A stretch of DNA of 64,000 nucleotides, from assembly GCF_011516635.5 (NCBI RefSeq), contig NZ_CP096255.1, forward strand, positions 8,505,501-8,569,500, in the 5' to 3' direction. The notes under the pieces are model-generated. The model had not been told where the DNA came from and did no database searches. It saw nothing but the letters and a program-made list of their open reading frames with translations. Each line of letters opens with the position of its first letter. Position 1 is the first letter of the stretch. This DNA comes from Bradyrhizobium barranii subsp. apii. GTDB lineage: Bacteria; Pseudomonadota; Alphaproteobacteria; Rhizobiales; Xanthobacteraceae. This document shows positions 9,011 through 17,729 of this stretch, piece by piece. The translations under genes were made by a program, and so were the position numbers.

Positions 9011-9198
9011 CCAGGATTCGTCACCATGCAAAAAATCCGACCTAAGCCTGCGGAATGCCGAAGTTTTGCAAATTGCGCCTCTATCAAAGCGCGGTTTCGG
9101 CTTTGGGTTCCGAGAGCTCTCCACGAAATCGGCGCATCCGGCGCTTTTTTTGGGCTGCCGCTGTGCCATAGTGCGCCCCGCAAGCAAGTTCGTAACGG

Positions 9199-10232
9199 AT
9201 GATACCGGCCATGCCGCCAGGCGCCTCGCCCCGCTCCCCCATCGATATCGAATATACCAAGCTATCCTCACCCAGCGTTTTCCTGGTGCGGATGCTGGTC
9301 TTTCTGGTGCTGTGCACCCTGGTCGGCGTGGTGCTCTACAAGCAGATCATCCTGGCCTTCTTCGCCAATCCCGGCCTCAATGCCCTGATCGGCGGCGTGC
9401 TGTTCATCGGCATCATCCTGGCCTTCCGCCAGGTCATCCGGCTCTACCCCGAAGTCTCCTGGGTCAACAATTTCCGCATCGCCGATCCCGGCCTGGCGCC
9501 GTCCCGGCACCCGAAACTGCTGGCGCCGATGGCCATGATCCTCGGCGGCGAGCGCACCGGGCGGATGACGATCACCCAGACCACCATGCGGCCCTGCTCG
9601 ATTCGATCGCGACCCGCCTGGACGAGGCCCGGGACATCTCCCGCTACATGACCGGCTTGCTGGTCTTCCTCGGCCTGCTCGGCACCTTCTGGGGCCTGAT
9701 CGAGACGGTCGGCTCGGTCGGCAAGGTGATCGACGGGCTCAAGGTCGGGGGCGATTCCGGCGCCCTGTTCGACACGCTGAAGGAGGGCCTCGCCGCCCCG
9801 CTCGGCGGCATGGGCATCTCGTTCTCGAGCTCGCTGTTCGGCCTCGCCGGCTCGCTGATCCTCGGCTTCCTCGATCTGCAATCGAGCCAGGCCCAGAACC
9901 GCTTCTACACCGACCTCGAAGACTGGCTCGCCACCACCGTGCGCGAATATGGCCACGGCGAGGTTGCGGTCGCAGCCGCCGGTGGCGGCGGCGTTGCCAG
10001 CGGCGAGCTCCAGGCCGCCGTCGAGCGCTTACGCTCCGTGCTCGAGGAAGGCAGCGCCAGCCGCGGCACCACGGCGGCAATGGCGAGCCTTGCCGAAGCC
10101 ATCCAGGCGCTGGTCTCGCACATGCGGACCGAGCAGCAGATGATCCGCGAATGGGCCGACGGCCAAGGCGAGCAGAACCGCGAGATCCGCCGCCTGCTGG
10201 AGCGCATCGCGCGCCAGCCTGAGAAGGGCTGA
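9199..10232 (+). pseudogene. MotA/TolQ/ExbB-like proton channel protein, broken by a single-base frameshift
   Basis: The N-terminal half (9199 to about 9588) encodes two TM helices (VFLVRMLVFLVL..., GLNALIGGVLFIGII) and ends in frame at GRMTITQTTMR. The protein continues in another frame from about 9591 with ALLDSIATRLDEARDIS, then MTGLLVFLGLLGTFWGLI, the MotA/ExbB core helix, and MGISFSSSLFGLAGSLILG. One missing base in the codon after ATG 9586-9588 explains this. Repaired, the protein is about 344 aa with a C-terminal coiled-coil tail. It would pair with the OmpA/MotB-like protein encoded next as a proton-driven inner-membrane motor or energiser. Either a real mutation or a sequence error. 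Confidence 0.85.
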
Positions 10233-10248
10233 GGACACGACGAAGGTT

Positions 10249-10376
10249 TCGTGCCCCGGACGCGATGCAGCACGAAGTGGTGCATCGCTGAGCCGGGGCC
10301 CAGAGCCTTCACCGAGACAAATAGGTCCCGGCTCTGCGCAGCAGCGTTGCACGCTGCAGCGCGTCCGGGACACGAG
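10249..10376. repeat. Intergenic palindromic repeat, family B (copy 1)
   Basis: Lies between the two channel genes. Its ends are inverted: CGTGCCCCGGACGCG at the left and CGCGTCCGGGACACG at the right, with internal AGCCGGGGCCCAGAGCC and CCGGCTCTGCGCAGCAGC elements. Related copies occur at 15441-15499 (half unit) and 37065-37220. The transcript would form a long hairpin between the two cistrons. Confidence 0.7.
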
Positions 10377-10391
10377 AGAACGGAGACGACA

Positions 10392-11420
10392 ATGGCTCTA
10401 GCCCGCGGCCGCCGCAGCGAAGCCGGCTTCAACTACTGGCCCGGATTCGTCGACGCGCTGTCGACGCTGGTGCTGTCGATCGTGTTCCTGCTGTCGGTGT
10501 TCCTGGTCGTGCAGTTCTTCCTGTCGCAGGAGGTCACCGGCAAGGACAAGGCGCTGGAGCAGCTCAACGCCAAGATCGCCCAGCTCAACGAACTCTTGTC
10601 GCTGGAGAAGCTCGGCAAGCTCACGCTGGACGACCAGGTCTCGCAATTGAAGGCGGGCCTCGCCTCGGCCGAGACCGAGCGCGATCGCATCAAGGGGCTC
10701 TATGACGGCCTCGCCGCTGCCGGCAGCGACGCCCAGGGCAAGACCACCGAGCTCGGCAAGGCGCTGGACTCGGAGAAGGCGGTCTCGGCGCGGGCGCTGG
10801 CGCAGATCGAGGTGCTGAACCAGCAGATCAGCGCGCTGCGGCGGCAACTGGCGGCGCTGGAGGAGGCGCTCGACGCCAGCGAGAAGCGCGACAAGGAATC
10901 GCAGAACCGCATCGCCGATCTCGGGTCTCGCCTGAATGTTGCCTTGGCGCAGCGCGTGCAGGAATTGTCGCGTTATCGCTCGGAGTTCTTCGGCCGCCTG
11001 CGCACCATTCTGGGCAATCGCCCTGACATCCGCATCGTCGGCGACCGCTTCGTGTTCCAGTCCGAAGTGTTCTTCGACACCGGCCAGGCGACACTTCTGC
11101 CCGAGGGCCGCGCCGAGCTCGACACATTGGCGACCGCGCTGATCGATCTCGACAAGAAGATCCCGAGCGAAATCCCCTGGGTGCTGCGCGTCGACGGCCA
11201 CACCGACATACGCCCGGTCAGCGGCGCGAATTTCAAGTCCAACTGGGACCTGTCCGCGGCGCGCTCGATCTCGGTGGTGCAATATCTGATCTCGCTCGGC
11301 GTGCCGGCCCAGCGCCTGGTCGCCGCCGGCTTCGGCGAATTCCAGCCGCTCGACGCCGCCAACACGGAAGAGGCCTACAAGCGCAACCGCCGCATCGAGC
11401 TGAAGCTGACGGAGCGGTAG
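10392..11420 (+). CDS. OmpA/MotB-type peptidoglycan-binding membrane protein
   Basis: 342 aa from ATG 10392, which has GGAG 8 nt upstream; a longer frame to 10251 reads through the repeat and is rejected. One TM helix lies at about residues 20-45 (ALSTLVLSIVFLLSVFLVVQ), a long coiled coil at about 50-195, and an OmpA_C domain at the C terminus with FDTGQATLLPEG, HTDIRPV, LSAARSISVVQYL and NRRIELKL. This is the architecture of MotB/TolR-like stators anchored to peptidoglycan. It follows the MotA-like gene, so they probably form one complex. The flagellar MotB plug region is not evident, and no flagellar genes are nearby. Confidence 0.9.
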   Translation: MALARGRRSEAGFNYWPGFVDALSTLVLSIVFLLSVFLVVQFFLSQEVTGKDKALEQLNAKIAQLNELLSLEKLGKLTLDDQVSQLKAGLASAETERDRIKGLYDGLAAAGSDAQGKTTELGKALDSEKAVSARALAQIEVLNQQISALRRQLAALEEALDASEKRDKESQNRIADLGSRLNVALAQRVQELSRYRSEFFGRLRTILGNRPDIRIVGDRFVFQSEVFFDTGQATLLPEGRAELDTLATALIDLDKKIPSEIPWVLRVDGHTDIRPVSGANFKSNWDLSAARSISVVQYLISLGVPAQRLVAAGFGEFQPLDAANTEEAYKRNRRIELKLTER

Positions 11421-11866
11421 TGAGCGCCCTCCACCTCCGCCCCTATCGCCCCGAGGACGAAGCCGCCGCGATCGACCTCTGGCATCGCACCTGGCAGCAG
11501 GCCTATCCGCAGATCGATTTCGCCGCGCGGCTGGAGTGGTGGCGCGAGCGCTGGCGCAAGGATCTGGTGCCGAAAGCCTCGATCGTGGTCTCGGAAGCGG
11601 ACGGCGTTCTGACCGGCTTCGTCACCATCGACGGCGAAGGCTATCTCGACCAGCTCGTGGTCGATCCCGCGCACTGGGGCTCGGATGCGGCCAGGCTGCT
11701 GGTGGATGAGGCCAAGCGCCTGTCACCGTCAGGCGTCACGCTGCTCGTCAACAAGGACAATGCCCGCGCCATCCGATTCTACGAGCGCAACGGCTTTGCC
11801 CATGCCGGCGACGATTTGAACCCGACCTCGGGACGGCCGGTGCTGAAGATGACATGGCGGGCGTGA
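11420..11866 (+). CDS. GNAT family N-acetyltransferase
   Basis: 148 aa. The start is GTG at 11420, overlapping the previous stop as TAGTG, so it is translationally coupled to the OmpA-like gene. The fold runs from LHLRPYRPEDEAAAIDLW through GYLDQLVVDPAHWGSDAARLL (acetyl-CoA pyrophosphate-binding region) to NKDNARAIRFYERNGF, the standard GNAT C-terminal motif. It transfers an acetyl group from acetyl-CoA to an amine; the acceptor is unknown. The end converges on the ABC exporter gene. Confidence 0.9.
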   Translation: MSALHLRPYRPEDEAAAIDLWHRTWQQAYPQIDFAARLEWWRERWRKDLVPKASIVVSEADGVLTGFVTIDGEGYLDQLVVDPAHWGSDAARLLVDEAKRLSPSGVTLLVNKDNARAIRFYERNGFAHAGDDLNPTSGRPVLKMTWRA

Positions 11867-11920
11867 CGAGGTTTGCTGCCGACCCCTGACACCGTCAGTG
11901 AGGCGACAGTCAGGAGCCCC

Positions 11921-13765
11921 TCACGCGCCCTCGAACTGCAGCCTCGCCAGCCTCGCATAGAGCCCGTTCGCAGCAACGAGCTCGGCGTGCGTGCCCTGCT
12001 CGACGATCTTGCCTTGGTCCATCACCAGGATGCGGTCGCAGGACAGCACGGTGGCGAGACGATGGGCGATCACCAGCGTGGTGCGGTGACGCATCAGCTC
12101 TTCGAGTGCGGTCTGGACCAGCGTCTCGCTTTCGGCATCGAGCGCGGAGGTCGCTTCATCGAGCAGCAAGAGCGGCGCATCGCGCAGGATGGCGCGGGCG
12201 ATCGCGATGCGCTGGCGCTGGCCGCCGGAGAGCGTGACGCCGCGCTCGCCGAGCGGGGTCTCGAAACCTTCGGGCAGGCGACGGATGAACTCGGCGGCAT
12301 GCGCGAGCTCGGCGGCACGCTCGACCTCGGCATCGGTCGCATCGGGCCGGCCGAAGCGGATGTTCTCGCGGGCGCTCGCGGCGAACACGTTGGATTCCTG
12401 CGGCACCAGTGCGATGCGCAAGCGGAAATCGCGCGGGTCGGCGGATTTGACCGGCACGCCGTCGAGGGAGATCGCGCCGCCCCGCGGGTCGTAGAAGCGC
12501 AGCAGGAGATGGAAGATGGTGCTCTTGCCTGCGCCTGAGGGGCCGACGATCGCGACCTTCTCGCCGGGGCGCACGGTGAACGACACGGCATCGAGCACAT
12601 TGACGTGCGGCCGCGCCGGATAAGCGAAGCTGACCTGGTCGAAGCCGACCTCGCCGCGCGCCGGCACGGGCAGCGCGCGCGGTGACGCCGGCGCGGTGAT
12701 CTCGGGCTGCACATGCAGGATCTCGAACAGGCGCTCGGCGGCGCCGGAGGCGGCCGAGACCTCGCCCCAGACCTCGCTGAGCTGGCCGAGGCCGGCCGCG
12801 GCAAAGGCCGCATAGAGAACGAACTGGCCGAGCCGGCCCGGCGAGATCGTGCCGATCAGGACGTCATGCGAGCCGATCCAGAGGATCGCGACCACGCTCG
12901 CGAACACGATGAAGATGATGATCGCGGTGAGCACGGCGCGGGCCTGCGTGGAGGTGCGCGCGGCTTCATAGGCCTGCTCGACCTCGCCGCCAAAACGCTT
13001 CTCGGCTAGCCCTTCGCTGGTATAGGCCTGCACAGTGCGGATGGCGCCGACCAGCTCGCCCGCATAGGCGGAGGCTTCGGCGAGCGTGTCCTGCGCATTG
13101 CGCGACAGACGCCGCACCCAGCGCCCGAACGCGACCAGCGGCAGCACGATCAGGGGAATGGCGAGCAGCACGAAGCCGGAGAGGCGCGGGCTGGTGATCA
13201 CCATCATCGCCGCCGCACCGAAGAACATCATGAGATTGCGCAGCGCGATCGAGACGGAGGCACCGACCGCGGACTTGATCTGGGTGGTGTCGGCCGTGAG
13301 CCGAGACACCAGCTCACCGCTGCGCGCGGAATCGAAGAAGGCCGGCGAGAGCGAGAGCAGATGCGCGAAGACGTCGCGCCGGAGGTCGGCGACGATGCGC
13401 TCGCCGATCGTCATCACGAGGTAGTATCGCGAGGCGCTGGCAAGCGCGAGCACGGCGACGACCGCGATCATCACCGAGAAGTAGCTGTTGATCAGTGCGA
13501 TGCCTTCCGGCGTCAGGCCGAAATCGATCATCCGCCTCACGGCGATGGGCACCAGCAGCGTGGTCAGCGCCGCGACCGTGAGCGCGACGAAGGCGAGCGC
13601 CGCGCGGCCGCGATAGCGGGCCACATAGGGCGTGAGCGCCAGCAGCGGCCGCAGCTTGGCGCGGCTCTTCGCCGGCGCCTCGATCAACTCGGCTTCGATC
13701 GACGGGACCTCAGGCGCGGCATGCTTGTCGCGGTACTGGTCGTCAAGCCGTTCCACAGCGCTCAT
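11921..13765 (-). CDS. ABC exporter, fused membrane and ATPase domains
   Basis: 614 aa from ATG 13765; a GTG 11 codons upstream is possible. Residues about 50-340 form a six-helix type IV exporter domain, followed by the nucleotide-binding domain with Walker [12 protein letters not shown], signature [14 protein letters not shown], and Walker [16 protein letters not shown]. It works as a homodimer or with a second half-transporter to export lipids, drugs or peptides from the inner membrane. The substrate cannot be assigned. The gene is alone on its strand; rpmE diverges from it. Confidence 0.92.
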   Translation of the reverse strand: MSAVERLDDQYRDKHAAPEVPSIEAELIEAPAKSRAKLRPLLALTPYVARYRGRAALAFVALTVAALTTLLVPIAVRRMIDFGLTPEGIALINSYFSVMIAVVAVLALASASRYYLVMTIGERIVADLRRDVFAHLLSLSPAFFDSARSGELVSRLTADTTQIKSAVGASVSIALRNLMMFFGAAAMMVITSPRLSGFVLLAIPLIVLPLVAFGRWVRRLSRNAQDTLAEASAYAGELVGAIRTVQAYTSEGLAEKRFGGEVEQAYEAARTSTQARAVLTAIIIFIVFASVVAILWIGSHDVLIGTISPGRLGQFVLYAAFAAAGLGQLSEVWGEVSAASGAAERLFEILHVQPEITAPASPRALPVPARGEVGFDQVSFAYPARPHVNVLDAVSFTVRPGEKVAIVGPSGAGKSTIFHLLLRFYDPRGGAISLDGVPVKSADPRDFRLRIALVPQESNVFAASARENIRFGRPDATDAEVERAAELAHAAEFIRRLPEGFETPLGERGVTLSGGQRQRIAIARAILRDAPLLLLDEATSALDAESETLVQTALEELMRHRTTLVIAHRLATVLSCDRILVMDQGKIVEQGTHAELVAANGLYARLARLQFEGA

Positions 13766-13965
13766 GAGATCGGACCCAAGAAGACAGATTAGCTCCACAT
13801 AGGCCGCTGCGGGGGGAGTGGCAAATCCGGGATGTCCCTTAGGGGACGGCCCGGTTCTCCTTTGCCCACAATGGCTTGTTTTAAAGGGGCCTGTGGGGTA
13901 TAGACCCCGCCAAATCCGTCATTCGATAGCCACTCAAGACAGGCGCCGGGCGCCGAGGAATTGCC

Positions 13966-14193
13966 ATGAAAGCCGAAATTCATCCGAATTATCATACGAT
14001 TAAGGTCGTGATGACCGACGGAACCGAGTACCTGACCCGCTCCACCTGGGGCAAGGAAGGCGACACGCTGAACCTCGACATCGACCCGAAGTCGCACCCG
14101 GCCTGGACCGGCGGCAACGCCCAGCTGATGGATCGCGGCGGCCGCGTCTCGCGCTTCCAGAAGAAGTTTTCGGGCTTTCTCAAAAAGGATTGA
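13966..14193 (+). CDS. rpmE: 50S ribosomal protein L31
   Basis: 75 aa, [20 protein letters not shown]..., with GAGGAA 6 nt before the ATG. The residues after the N-terminal strand lack the zinc-binding CxxC pair of the C+ form, so this is the zinc-independent (C-) type. L31 sits at the subunit interface of the ribosome. A strong terminator follows 27 nt after the stop. Confidence 0.97.
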   Translation: MKAEIHPNYHTIKVVMTDGTEYLTRSTWGKEGDTLNLDIDPKSHPAWTGGNAQLMDRGGRVSRFQKKFSGFLKKD

Positions 14194-14216
14194 TCCCGCC
14201 CGCAAGGCTGGACACG

Positions 14217-14249
14217 AAAAACGCCCCCGGTCAGACCGGGGGCGTTTTT
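14217..14249 (+). terminator. Rho-independent terminator of rpmE
   Basis: A 10-bp perfect stem ACGCCCCCGG / CCGGGGGCGT with a 5-nt loop (14221-14245), preceded by AAAA and followed by TTTT, so the stem extends and ends in a U-tract. Confidence 0.9.
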
Positions 14250-14265
14250 GTTTGTGGCGAGACCA

Positions 14266-14353
14266 GTAGGGTGGCGAAGCGTGCCCACCATTCCTTCTAC
14301 GATCCGGAAAGCAAAATGGTGGGCACGGCGCTTTGCGCCTTTGCCCACCCTAC
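14266..14353. repeat. Intergenic palindromic repeat, family F
   Basis: Starts GTAGGGTGG and ends CCACCCTAC. The arms GTGCCCACCAT and ATGGTGGGCAC are inverted around a short centre. It lies between the rpmE terminator and rcdA. The 'GTAGGGTGGGCAAAGGCGC' type of element is familiar from Bradyrhizobium and Rhodopseudomonas spacers; no second copy was seen in this window. Confidence 0.6.
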
Positions 14354-14381
14354 GAGACCTGTGACTACGGCACCTGGGTGC

Positions 14382-14891
14382 TTACCGCTCGAACGCGGCC
14401 TTCAGCGCGTTGAGCTGCGGCACCAGCGGGTTGCCGATCGCCACGTATTCGACCGGCGGGGTGTGGATGGTGGTGTCGAGGCGGCGCACGCGGGTCTGAA
14501 GGCTCATCGAGCGGTGGATCAGGTCCTGGAGCTGCGAGGGCAGCTTCTCGACGGTATCGGACGGGCCGGGATCGGCGGCGCTGAGCTTGACCTTGGTCTT
14601 CTCGCGATTGGCTTGGCTCAGCGTCATCTCGCCTTCCTTCACCGCGCGGTGCAGCAGCAGCCACGAGGCAAGCTGCATCAGGCGGGTGGTCAGACGCATG
14701 CTCTCGGTCGCATAGGTGAGGCTGACGGCGCGATCGAGCGCCTTGGCCTCGGTGCGGCCGGCGCCGTCGAGATAGGCGGCCGTCTCTTCCACCAGGTCCA
14801 TGCCCTCACGGAACAGGACGCCGAACGCCGCAGAATTGGTGAACCGCTCGCTGAGTTGAACGAGAGCACCTTCGGCTTGCAAACGTTCCAT
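14382..14891 (-). CDS. rcdA: DUF1465 protein, RcdA-like CtrA-degradation adaptor
   Basis: 169 aa, helical, with the alphaproteobacterial DUF1465 pattern (VQLSERFTNSAAFGVLFREGM..., ATESMRLTTRLMQLASWLLLHRA). In Caulobacter the family member RcdA works with CpdR and PopA to hand the cell-cycle regulator CtrA to ClpXP. Family membership is recognised from sequence; the same job here is an inference. No domain is missing and the gene stands alone, with repeat elements on its 3' side. Confidence 0.85.
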   Translation of the reverse strand: MERLQAEGALVQLSERFTNSAAFGVLFREGMDLVEETAAYLDGAGRTEAKALDRAVSLTYATESMRLTTRLMQLASWLLLHRAVKEGEMTLSQANREKTKVKLSAADPGPSDTVEKLPSQLQDLIHRSMSLQTRVRRLDTTIHTPPVEYVAIGNPLVPQLNALKAAFER

Positions 14892-15052
14892 GGTTAACGC
14901 CCCTTACGCAACTGTCTGACTGTCCGGCTTTGGCGCCGGCTTATGATGAACAAATCATTGCGCGGGCGGGACGCGGAGTCCAGCGACAAGCGCGGATATG
15001 GTTTCCGCGCGTCTTTCCTCGGAATTCAACCGGAACGGGACCCAAAAAGGCA

Positions 15053-15080
15053 AAAAAAGAGCCGCCGGAGACCGGCGGCT
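15053..15080 (-). terminator. Strong rho-independent terminator, minus strand, with no gene directly upstream
   Basis: On the minus strand a 9-bp stem AGCCGCCGG / CCGGCGGCT with a 3-nt loop (15060-15080) is followed by a run of seven T. The next minus-strand gene, DUF1192, ends about 435 nt upstream, so either a long 3' UTR or an unannotated small transcript ends here. Confidence 0.65.
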
Positions 15081-15259
15081 TTGAAAGTTGATAACAGGGA
15101 GGCGTCAAACAGAGTGGACAGGAGCCACTCGGTGTCCAAACGAGGACAGCTCCAGTCATAAACCCGAAAGCTTAATTGGGGGTAAACGAGCTAGTTTTTT
15201 GAGAGTTCGTTAGCCATGTCGGTCACTGGCCGAGGGGGCGGCGGAACAAACTCTCCACT
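15081..15259 (-). other. Spacer that may encode a small RNA, otherwise no gene seen
   Basis: Between the orphan minus-strand terminator at 15053-15080 and repeat family E. It has AT-rich stretches unlike the flanking coding DNA. Only short or contradictory frames occur on either strand, so no protein is called. A transcript of roughly 100-170 nt ending at the terminator is possible. Confidence 0.25.
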
Positions 15260-15422
15260 CGTCATTCCGGGGCGCCACGAAGTCGCGAGCTTTGATGCGC
15301 AATTGCGCATCTGAGAATCCATAGCCACAGGCGAATGCGGTGGCCCGGCTCAGTCTGCCCGTTTCAACTGCCCGTGATTATGGATTCCGGGCTCGGCGCT
15401 GCCCGCCGCCCCGGAATGACGA
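15260..15422. repeat. Intergenic palindromic repeat, family E
   Basis: Begins CGTCATTCCGGGGCG and ends CGCCCCGGAATGACG, a perfect terminal inverted repeat of 15 nt, with further inverted elements inside (GCGCAATTGCGC). It lies in the 624-bp gene-poor stretch 14892-15515 together with a half copy of family B. Confidence 0.65.
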
Positions 15423-15440
15423 CGCGAGATAGTTTTGCGC

Positions 15441-15499
15441 GAAGCATGGGTCCCGGCTCTGCGGAGCAGCGACGCGCTGCACCGCGTCCGGGACACGAG
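15441..15499. repeat. Intergenic repeat, family B (half unit)
   Basis: Contains GGGTCCCGGCTCTGCGGAGCAGC and ends CGCGTCCGGGACACGAG, matching the right half of the copy at 10249-10376. The left arm is absent. Confidence 0.6.
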
Positions 15500-15515
15500 A
15501 GGTGAGCGCCGGGCC

Positions 15516-15707
15516 CTACTTCTTGAAAAAACTATCCGCCGCATCGCGCGAGGCGCGCTTCTTGGTGGCAGCTTCCTCGAGCCTTGCGATCTCGGTGTTG
15601 AGCAGCACCACGCGCTCGGTCAGTTCCTCCACTGACAGGAGTGAGAGATCCTGTCCGATTTCATGGCTGACCTTCTTGCGCGGCTTGTCGTCGTCCTCGA
15701 TGGCCAT
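15516..15707 (-). CDS. DUF1192 family small protein
   Basis: 63 aa, MAIEDDDKPRKKVSHEIG..., with GGAGG 5 nt before ATG 15707, which fixes the start; upstream frame extension is not supported. The middle (LSLLSVEELTERVVLLNTEIARLEEA) matches the short coiled-coil DUF1192 family found across Rhizobiales. It is acidic at the N terminus and lysine/arginine-rich at the C terminus. The function of the family is unknown. It diverges from the MetRS gene. Confidence 0.85.
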   Translation of the reverse strand: MAIEDDDKPRKKVSHEIGQDLSLLSVEELTERVVLLNTEIARLEEAATKKRASRDAADSFFKK

Positions 15708-15895
15708 GTGTCCTCCCGGGCAGTCCTGTCCTGAACGACGCCGATCTGGCGCTTTCCGAGCCGAAATGGTATCGCTTCTGCACAAGGAGAATTTGCAGTG
15801 ACTTTCGCGAGCGCGCAACACCTGACGCGAATGCCCCGGCCCGACCGCAAGGAGGTTGACCGGACGGGATAAGCGCGCGTCCACGCGCGTGAGGC

Positions 15896-15950
15896 ATGAG
15901 CCGACCCCAAGCCCTTCCGATCATGCGGGAGGGCTTTTGATTTTTCGTCG
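15896..15950 (+). promoter_or_regulatory. Possible attenuator with a 14-codon leader frame upstream of the MetRS gene
   Basis: A hairpin AAGCCCTTCC...GGGAGGGCTT at about 15909-15937 is followed by TTGATTTTT, a terminator-like arrangement ending about 35 nt before the MetRS ATG. A short frame, MSRPQALPIMREGF (15896-15940), runs through the hairpin. This could be ribosome-mediated attenuation or simply a terminator for readthrough transcripts. No T-box features were recognised. Confidence 0.4.
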
Positions 15951-15982
15951 GTCGGCATCACCAAACGCGAAAGACCGCAGTC

Positions 15983-17662
15983 ATGACCAAAATTCTCATC
16001 ACCAGCGCCCTTCCCTACGTGAACGGCGTCAAGCATCTCGGCAATCTCATAGGCTCGCTCCTCCCTGCCGATGTCCATGCCCGCTTCAGGCGGCAGATCG
16101 GCGACGACGTGCTCTTCATCTGCGCCACCGACGAGCACGGCACGCCGGCCGAGCTCGGCGCCGTTCGCGCCGGACAAGATGTCCGCACTTTCTGCGACGC
16201 GCAGCACGCAATCCAGGCCGACATCTACCGCCGGTTCGGCCTTTCCTTCGACCATTTCGGGCGAACCAGCTCGCCACAGAACAGCGCTCTGACGCAGCAC
16301 TTCTATCGCAGGCTCGACGATGCCGGACTGATCGAGGAACGTAAGCTGCCGCAGGTCTGGTCACCCACGGACGGCCGCTTCCTGCCGGACCGCTACGTGC
16401 TCGGCACCTGCCCGCATTGTGGCGACCCGTCCGCGCGCGGTGATCAATGTGACCAATGTGGCGCGCTGCTCGATCCGCCCGAACTGATCGACCCGCGATC
16501 TGCGCTGTCGGGCGACCGGGCGCTGGAGGTCCGCGAAAGCCGCCATCTGTTCCTGCGCCAGTCGCAGCTTGTGTCCGCGTTGAGTGCCTGGATCGACAGC
16601 CGCTCAGGCTGGCCCTCCTTCGTGGTATCGACCGCGAAAGGCTGGCTGACAGCCGATCTGCGCGATCGCTGCATCACGCGCGATCTGGCCTGGGGCATCC
16701 CGGTTCCGCGACAGGGATTCGCCGACAAGGTCTTCTATGTCTGGTTCGACGCGCCGATCGGTTACATCGCCGCCACCCAGGAATGGGCCGTCGCCGCGCC
16801 GGGCCGCGACTGGCGAAAATGGTGGTGGCAGGCCGATGACGTCCGCTACGTCCAGTTCCTCGGCAAGGACAACATCCCATTCCACACCGTGAGCTTCCCG
16901 GCGACGCTGATCGGCTCGAACGAGCCCTGGAAGAGCGTGGACGTGATCAAGGGATTCCACTGGCTCAATTACGAGGGCGGCAAGTTCTCGACCAGCCGCA
17001 ATCGGGGCATCTTTACCGACCAGGCCCTGGAGGAATTGCCCGCCGATCTCTGGCGCTGGTGGCTGGTCGCCAACGCGCCCGAGAGCGCCGACACCGATTT
17101 CAACGTTGCCAGGTTCGTCACCGACGTGAACAAGGATCTCGCCGACATCTTCGGCAACCTCGTCAATCGCATTGTGAGCTTCGCCCATCGGGCCTTCGAC
17201 GGCCGGATTCCGGAAGGCGGCGCTCCTGACGAGGCCGAGCACCTACTCGCACGGGAACTGGAGCAGCGTATCGCGACGCTGCGACGCCATCACGAGGCGC
17301 TCGAGTTTCGTGCCGCGGCCGCCGCAACGCGTGCGATCTGGGATGTGGCGAACGCTTACCTGCAGCATGCCGCGCCGTGGACGGCCATCAAGTCCGATCG
17401 GCTTCGCGCGGCGATCGTGACGCGAACCGCCCTCAATCTGGTCCGCACCTGCGCCGTGCTGGCGTGGAGTATCGTACCCAGCCTGTCGGAAAATGTGCTG
17501 CACGCCCTCGGTGGCGAAGATGCCGCGCCACGCTGGCGCGGTGGCCCAATCGCGGACCTGCTCGACGGCGGCGCCGGCACAGCGATCGCGCCGATCGGTC
17601 CACTGGTCGAAAAAATCTCTCCCGAAAGAGCAAGCCATCTGGCGGCGCGGTTCGGGCCTTAA
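15983..17662 (+). CDS. metG: Methionyl-tRNA synthetase, archaeal/eukaryote-like subclass
   Basis: 559 aa. Class I synthetase: HIGH-type motif as PYVNGVKHLGN (residues about 10-20), CATDEHGTPAE, a two-knuckle zinc insertion CPHCGDPSARGDQCDQCG near residue 145, FYVWFDAPIGYIAATQ, and a KMSKS-type loop as KFSTS near residue 340. The anticodon-binding helical domain follows. There is no C-terminal EMAPII/Trbp111 domain. It charges tRNA-Met with methionine. The HLGN and FGRT motifs and the KFSxS loop are closer to archaeal and eukaryotic MetRS than to the usual rhizobial enzyme, so it is probably a second copy. The upstream leader may attenuate it. Confidence 0.88.
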   Translation: MTKILITSALPYVNGVKHLGNLIGSLLPADVHARFRRQIGDDVLFICATDEHGTPAELGAVRAGQDVRTFCDAQHAIQADIYRRFGLSFDHFGRTSSPQNSALTQHFYRRLDDAGLIEERKLPQVWSPTDGRFLPDRYVLGTCPHCGDPSARGDQCDQCGALLDPPELIDPRSALSGDRALEVRESRHLFLRQSQLVSALSAWIDSRSGWPSFVVSTAKGWLTADLRDRCITRDLAWGIPVPRQGFADKVFYVWFDAPIGYIAATQEWAVAAPGRDWRKWWWQADDVRYVQFLGKDNIPFHTVSFPATLIGSNEPWKSVDVIKGFHWLNYEGGKFSTSRNRGIFTDQALEELPADLWRWWLVANAPESADTDFNVARFVTDVNKDLADIFGNLVNRIVSFAHRAFDGRIPEGGAPDEAEHLLARELEQRIATLRRHHEALEFRAAAAATRAIWDVANAYLQHAAPWTAIKSDRLRAAIVTRTALNLVRTCAVLAWSIVPSLSENVLHALGGEDAAPRWRGGPIADLLDGGAGTAIAPIGPLVEKISPERASHLAARFGP

Positions 17663-17729
17663 TGTCGTTTCACTTCGGCGGAAAAAGGCGATATGCCATC
17701 CGCCGAATTCATTCATCCAAGGACACATC

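Noticed and set aside
9199-11420. MotA/MotB-like pair as a Zorya-type defence system (ZorA/ZorB)
   Set aside because: No zorC, zorD or zorE, helicase or nuclease gene is nearby. The neighbours are an acetyltransferase, an ABC exporter and rpmE.
14941-15161. 72-codon frames on both strands over the same stretch
   Set aside because: They overlap the minus-strand terminator hairpin, lack ribosome sites and resemble no family.
15983-17662. KFSTS in the MetRS read as a defective KMSKS loop
   Set aside because: KFSxS occurs naturally in archaeal and eukaryotic-type MetRS, and all other motifs are intact.
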